From Oscarella lobularis (lineage: Eukaryota > Porifera > Homoscleromorpha > Homosclerophorida > Oscarellidae): DNA of 64,000 bases. Below the pieces are notes generated by a model, which worked only from the letters and a program-made list of their open reading frames with translations, was not told the origin of the DNA and did not search any database. The DNA is taken from positions 2,914,001 to 2,978,000 of the forward strand of contig NC_089182.1 of the NCBI RefSeq assembly GCF_947507565.1, written 5' to 3'. Positions 61,864 through 64,000 of the stretch are shown piece after piece. Made by a program: the position numbers and the translations under genes. Position 1 is the stretch's first letter; every line of letters starts with the position of its first letter.

Positions 61864-63289
61864 GCGCGTATCGCATATTCAAAGGTGGGCGGACGATCAA
61901 AGATAATTCAATATTGGTGTCCTGCCACAATTTGCAAGTCGTAATGAAATTCCCTTATCGCCCGGTCTCGTAGGGCTGCTCCCGCCACCATGACTAATGA
62001 ATGGCTGTGAAGGGGCAACCGGGCTCCTGCCGATATAATCATGCACACGGCGGGAACCCTTCCTCTTACAGTTTTCTTCCTGAGACCCAAAAGCTTTACT
62101 TAGCTGGCACCCGTTCTAAGAGCAACTAAGAGAACGCATTTCCTCTCCGTCCCGTAAACGCGTTGTTCAATAAGCCCATCGGCTTCTGGCTCGTCTAGCG
62201 TTTGCGGCAAACCGGGCGTAGCCTTCGCAATTATCTAATAGAATTAGACCATCTTAGCGTTGGCTAGGACGCGCTCACGCTGGGAAGAAAAGCGTCACTC
62301 GGCGTCGTTCGTCCGTTCGCGTTCGTAGCCAAAGTTTTCGATCGTGCACGAATCGTTTTTATTACGAGTGTCGCTCGTTTGCAAAGTTTAGAGTCGAAGA
62401 CGGTAAACTTATTGCACGATTCGGTAAACGGAGCTTTGACTTCGGAATCGAGTTTGCGGACGCGTTATTGAGTTTTCGTCGTTTGCGCTCTCGCTTCTCA
62501 TTCGCCTAATACGCGAAAGTTTGCTCACCGTACTCGAGTTGTTTCATCTATCGATTTGCATGGACAAGTGTATTAGGGTGGGCAATTAGTGGCAAGCAGA
62601 TTCGAGCGTTGCGATAGCGCGCGAAAAGCGATCGAGTCGACCCGTTCGAGATCTGGATGTGGCCATTTGCGGAACTGTAAACACACAAAACGTTGTCTGC
62701 TTATAGGACGCCCCGACGGGACGTCCTCGATCGCCTTCTGGCTGCCAGGTTGATGCATGACACTTCGTAAACCCCACGGTCTGCTCGATGTCTCATCGCG
62801 CCAAGCGATCGAGGAATATAGGGGGGCCCCAATACGCCGACCAGACTATGGCAAAAATTTGAATCCTGCGCAAATGTCGCCCAAGTCGTTCCCCCCCTCG
62901 GGCTGCATGCATGGCCCGTCACTTCGCCCCAGGGTCATCTAAGAGCTTACGACGTTTATCAAAACGGATTACGAAGAAAGTTTCGCTGATCTGAGGCATA
63001 TATTGCACTCGGTCGGATCGCTTAGGACCTCTTGATCGTCTCAGATAGACTCGTAGAACGGTTCAACGAGCCAGTCGGATGTTTATTCTGCGTTGAGTGC
63101 TCGAGGGGGCGTACGTTGATCTTTTCAATGAATCGTCAGTTTCCGTCTACCGGGTTTTGCTGCTCACACGTTGGATCCTGCTACAGTACAGCGACGAGGC
63201 CGTAGGATTCGCGCGAAAAGTCTAGGCGAACGCGCGCTTCTGATACAGATTGTACGGGATAGTCGCACGTCCGGGTATTCGCTTCCAAA
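61864..63289. other. Intergenic region between the forkhead gene and nardilysin
   Basis: These 1.4 kb hold divergent promoters for two genes and presumably forkhead regulatory DNA. Several short frames (for example 62701-62922 minus and 63164-63379 minus) show no recognisable content. No RNA gene was identified. Confidence 0.5.
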
Positions 63290-64000
63290 ATGGAGGAGCC
63301 AGTGAAATCGCCCAATGACAAGCGAATTTACCGGTCTGACGTCACTTGGCGGGCAAATGCGATCCACCTGATTGGTCATCTACAGGACGGTTACCCTTAG
63401 CAATGGCCTACGCGCTCTAGTTGTCTGCGATCCGAGTAAAACGGAAGAAGAAACAAGAGAATCAGACGAAGACCAAGACGCAGAGCAAGACGACATGTCT
63501 ACGGAACAAACGCCCGATCGAGATACGAAATTGGTACACGACGAAGAAACCAAAAACAATTAAAATTCGAAAAAATTCGAAAAAAATTCGCAGGCTGCAG
63601 CAGCTTTGTGCGTTGGAGTAGGCAGTTTTTCCGATCCAGACGATATACCTGGATTAGCTCATTTTATAGAACACAGTAAGTAGAGTATTTTCTTATAAAA
63701 ATTCAACTTTTTATATTCGTTCATTTATTCATTTATTTCTCAGTGGTGTTTCTTGGCTCCGAAAAATATCCCGAACCGAACGGTTTCGACGCTTTTCTAA
63801 AAAAGCACGGCGGCTGTTCGAACGCGTCGACCGATTGCGAAAGAGTTCGTAGTTCAACATTATTAATTATTTATGCAACTTTTTTCATTTTTTGTGCAGA
63901 CAGTCTTTCATTTTGAAGTACGTAGCAGTTATCTAAGAGAAGCCCTAGACAGGTTCACAGCCGTCTCGAACTCTCCTATTAAAATTCATTCTCTTTCCCA
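63290..64000 (+). CDS. NRDC: Nardilysin (M16 metallopeptidase), 5' part, runs off the window
   Basis: Exon 1 (63290-63333) starts MEEPVKSPNDKRIYR and exon 2 (63386-63533) gives TVTLSNGLRALVVCDPSK, then an acidic stretch (ESDEDQDAEQDD). Exon 3 (63594-63675) gives AAAALCVGVGSFSDPDDIPG and the inverted zinc motif HFIEH. Exon 4 is 63744-63844 (VFLGSEKYPEPNGFDAFLKK, then GGCSNASTDCER). Exon 5, from 63900, gives TVFHFEVRSSYLREALDRF, and the rest lies outside. An acidic insert just before HxxEH is the hallmark of nardilysin as against insulin-degrading enzyme, though this insert is shorter than in mammals. The enzyme cleaves peptides before Arg in dibasic sites and assists ectodomain shedding. Confidence 0.9.

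Overview
The window is animal nuclear DNA. Genes are split by very short introns (mostly about 40-110 nt) and packed closely on both strands. Recognisable genes are AMPK alpha, GTP cyclohydrolase I, METTL4, PSME3IP1, NDUFB9, a FoxD-like forkhead gene, nardilysin and GT29 sialyltransferases. Receptor tyrosine phosphatases with Ig, FN3 and TSP1 modules plus a forkhead factor say metazoan. The compact introns and GT29 genes would fit an early-branching animal such as a homoscleromorph sponge, but that assignment is an inference without a search.

Layout. 1-3.9 kb: a tandem pair of single-exon sialyltransferase genes on the minus strand, the first broken by one in-frame stop. 4.0-5.5 kb: METTL4 (plus). 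5.5-7.5 kb: mostly unassigned sequence. 7.6-10.1 kb: a complete 15-exon AMPK alpha catalytic subunit (minus). 10.2-57.4 kb: a tandem array built from a head-to-head pair, GTP cyclohydrolase I (minus) and a large receptor-type tyrosine phosphatase (RPTP, plus). Five RPTP genes and three whole GCH1 genes remain, with relics of GCH1, of RPTP first exons and of AMPK marking old duplication breakpoints. 57.7-58.6 kb: PSME3IP1 (plus). 58.9-59.6 kb: NDUFB9 (minus). 60.4-61.8 kb: FoxD-like (minus). 63.3 kb to the end: the 5' part of nardilysin (plus).

The RPTP array is the notable system. The ectodomain is signal peptide, discoidin-like, Ig, TSP1, second discoidin-like, Ig, TSP1, Ig, Ig, then about five FN3-like modules. 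It is followed by a transmembrane helix and two phosphatase domains. Ectodomain exons differ between copies by module loss, sequence classes and visible chimeras, while the cytoplasmic exons are nearly identical. Every copy also has an Ig exon downstream of the transmembrane exon, before the phosphatase domains. It is a frame-neutral cassette preceded by an in-frame stop and, in most copies, an AATAAA. This suggests either an intracellular Ig domain or alternative isoforms lacking the phosphatase.

A second theme is non-canonical GC-AG introns in AMPK alpha, in GCH1 and in all RPTP copies. Exon boundaries given here were derived by hand from reading frame, splice dinucleotides and comparison between copies. 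No alignment or expression evidence was available.
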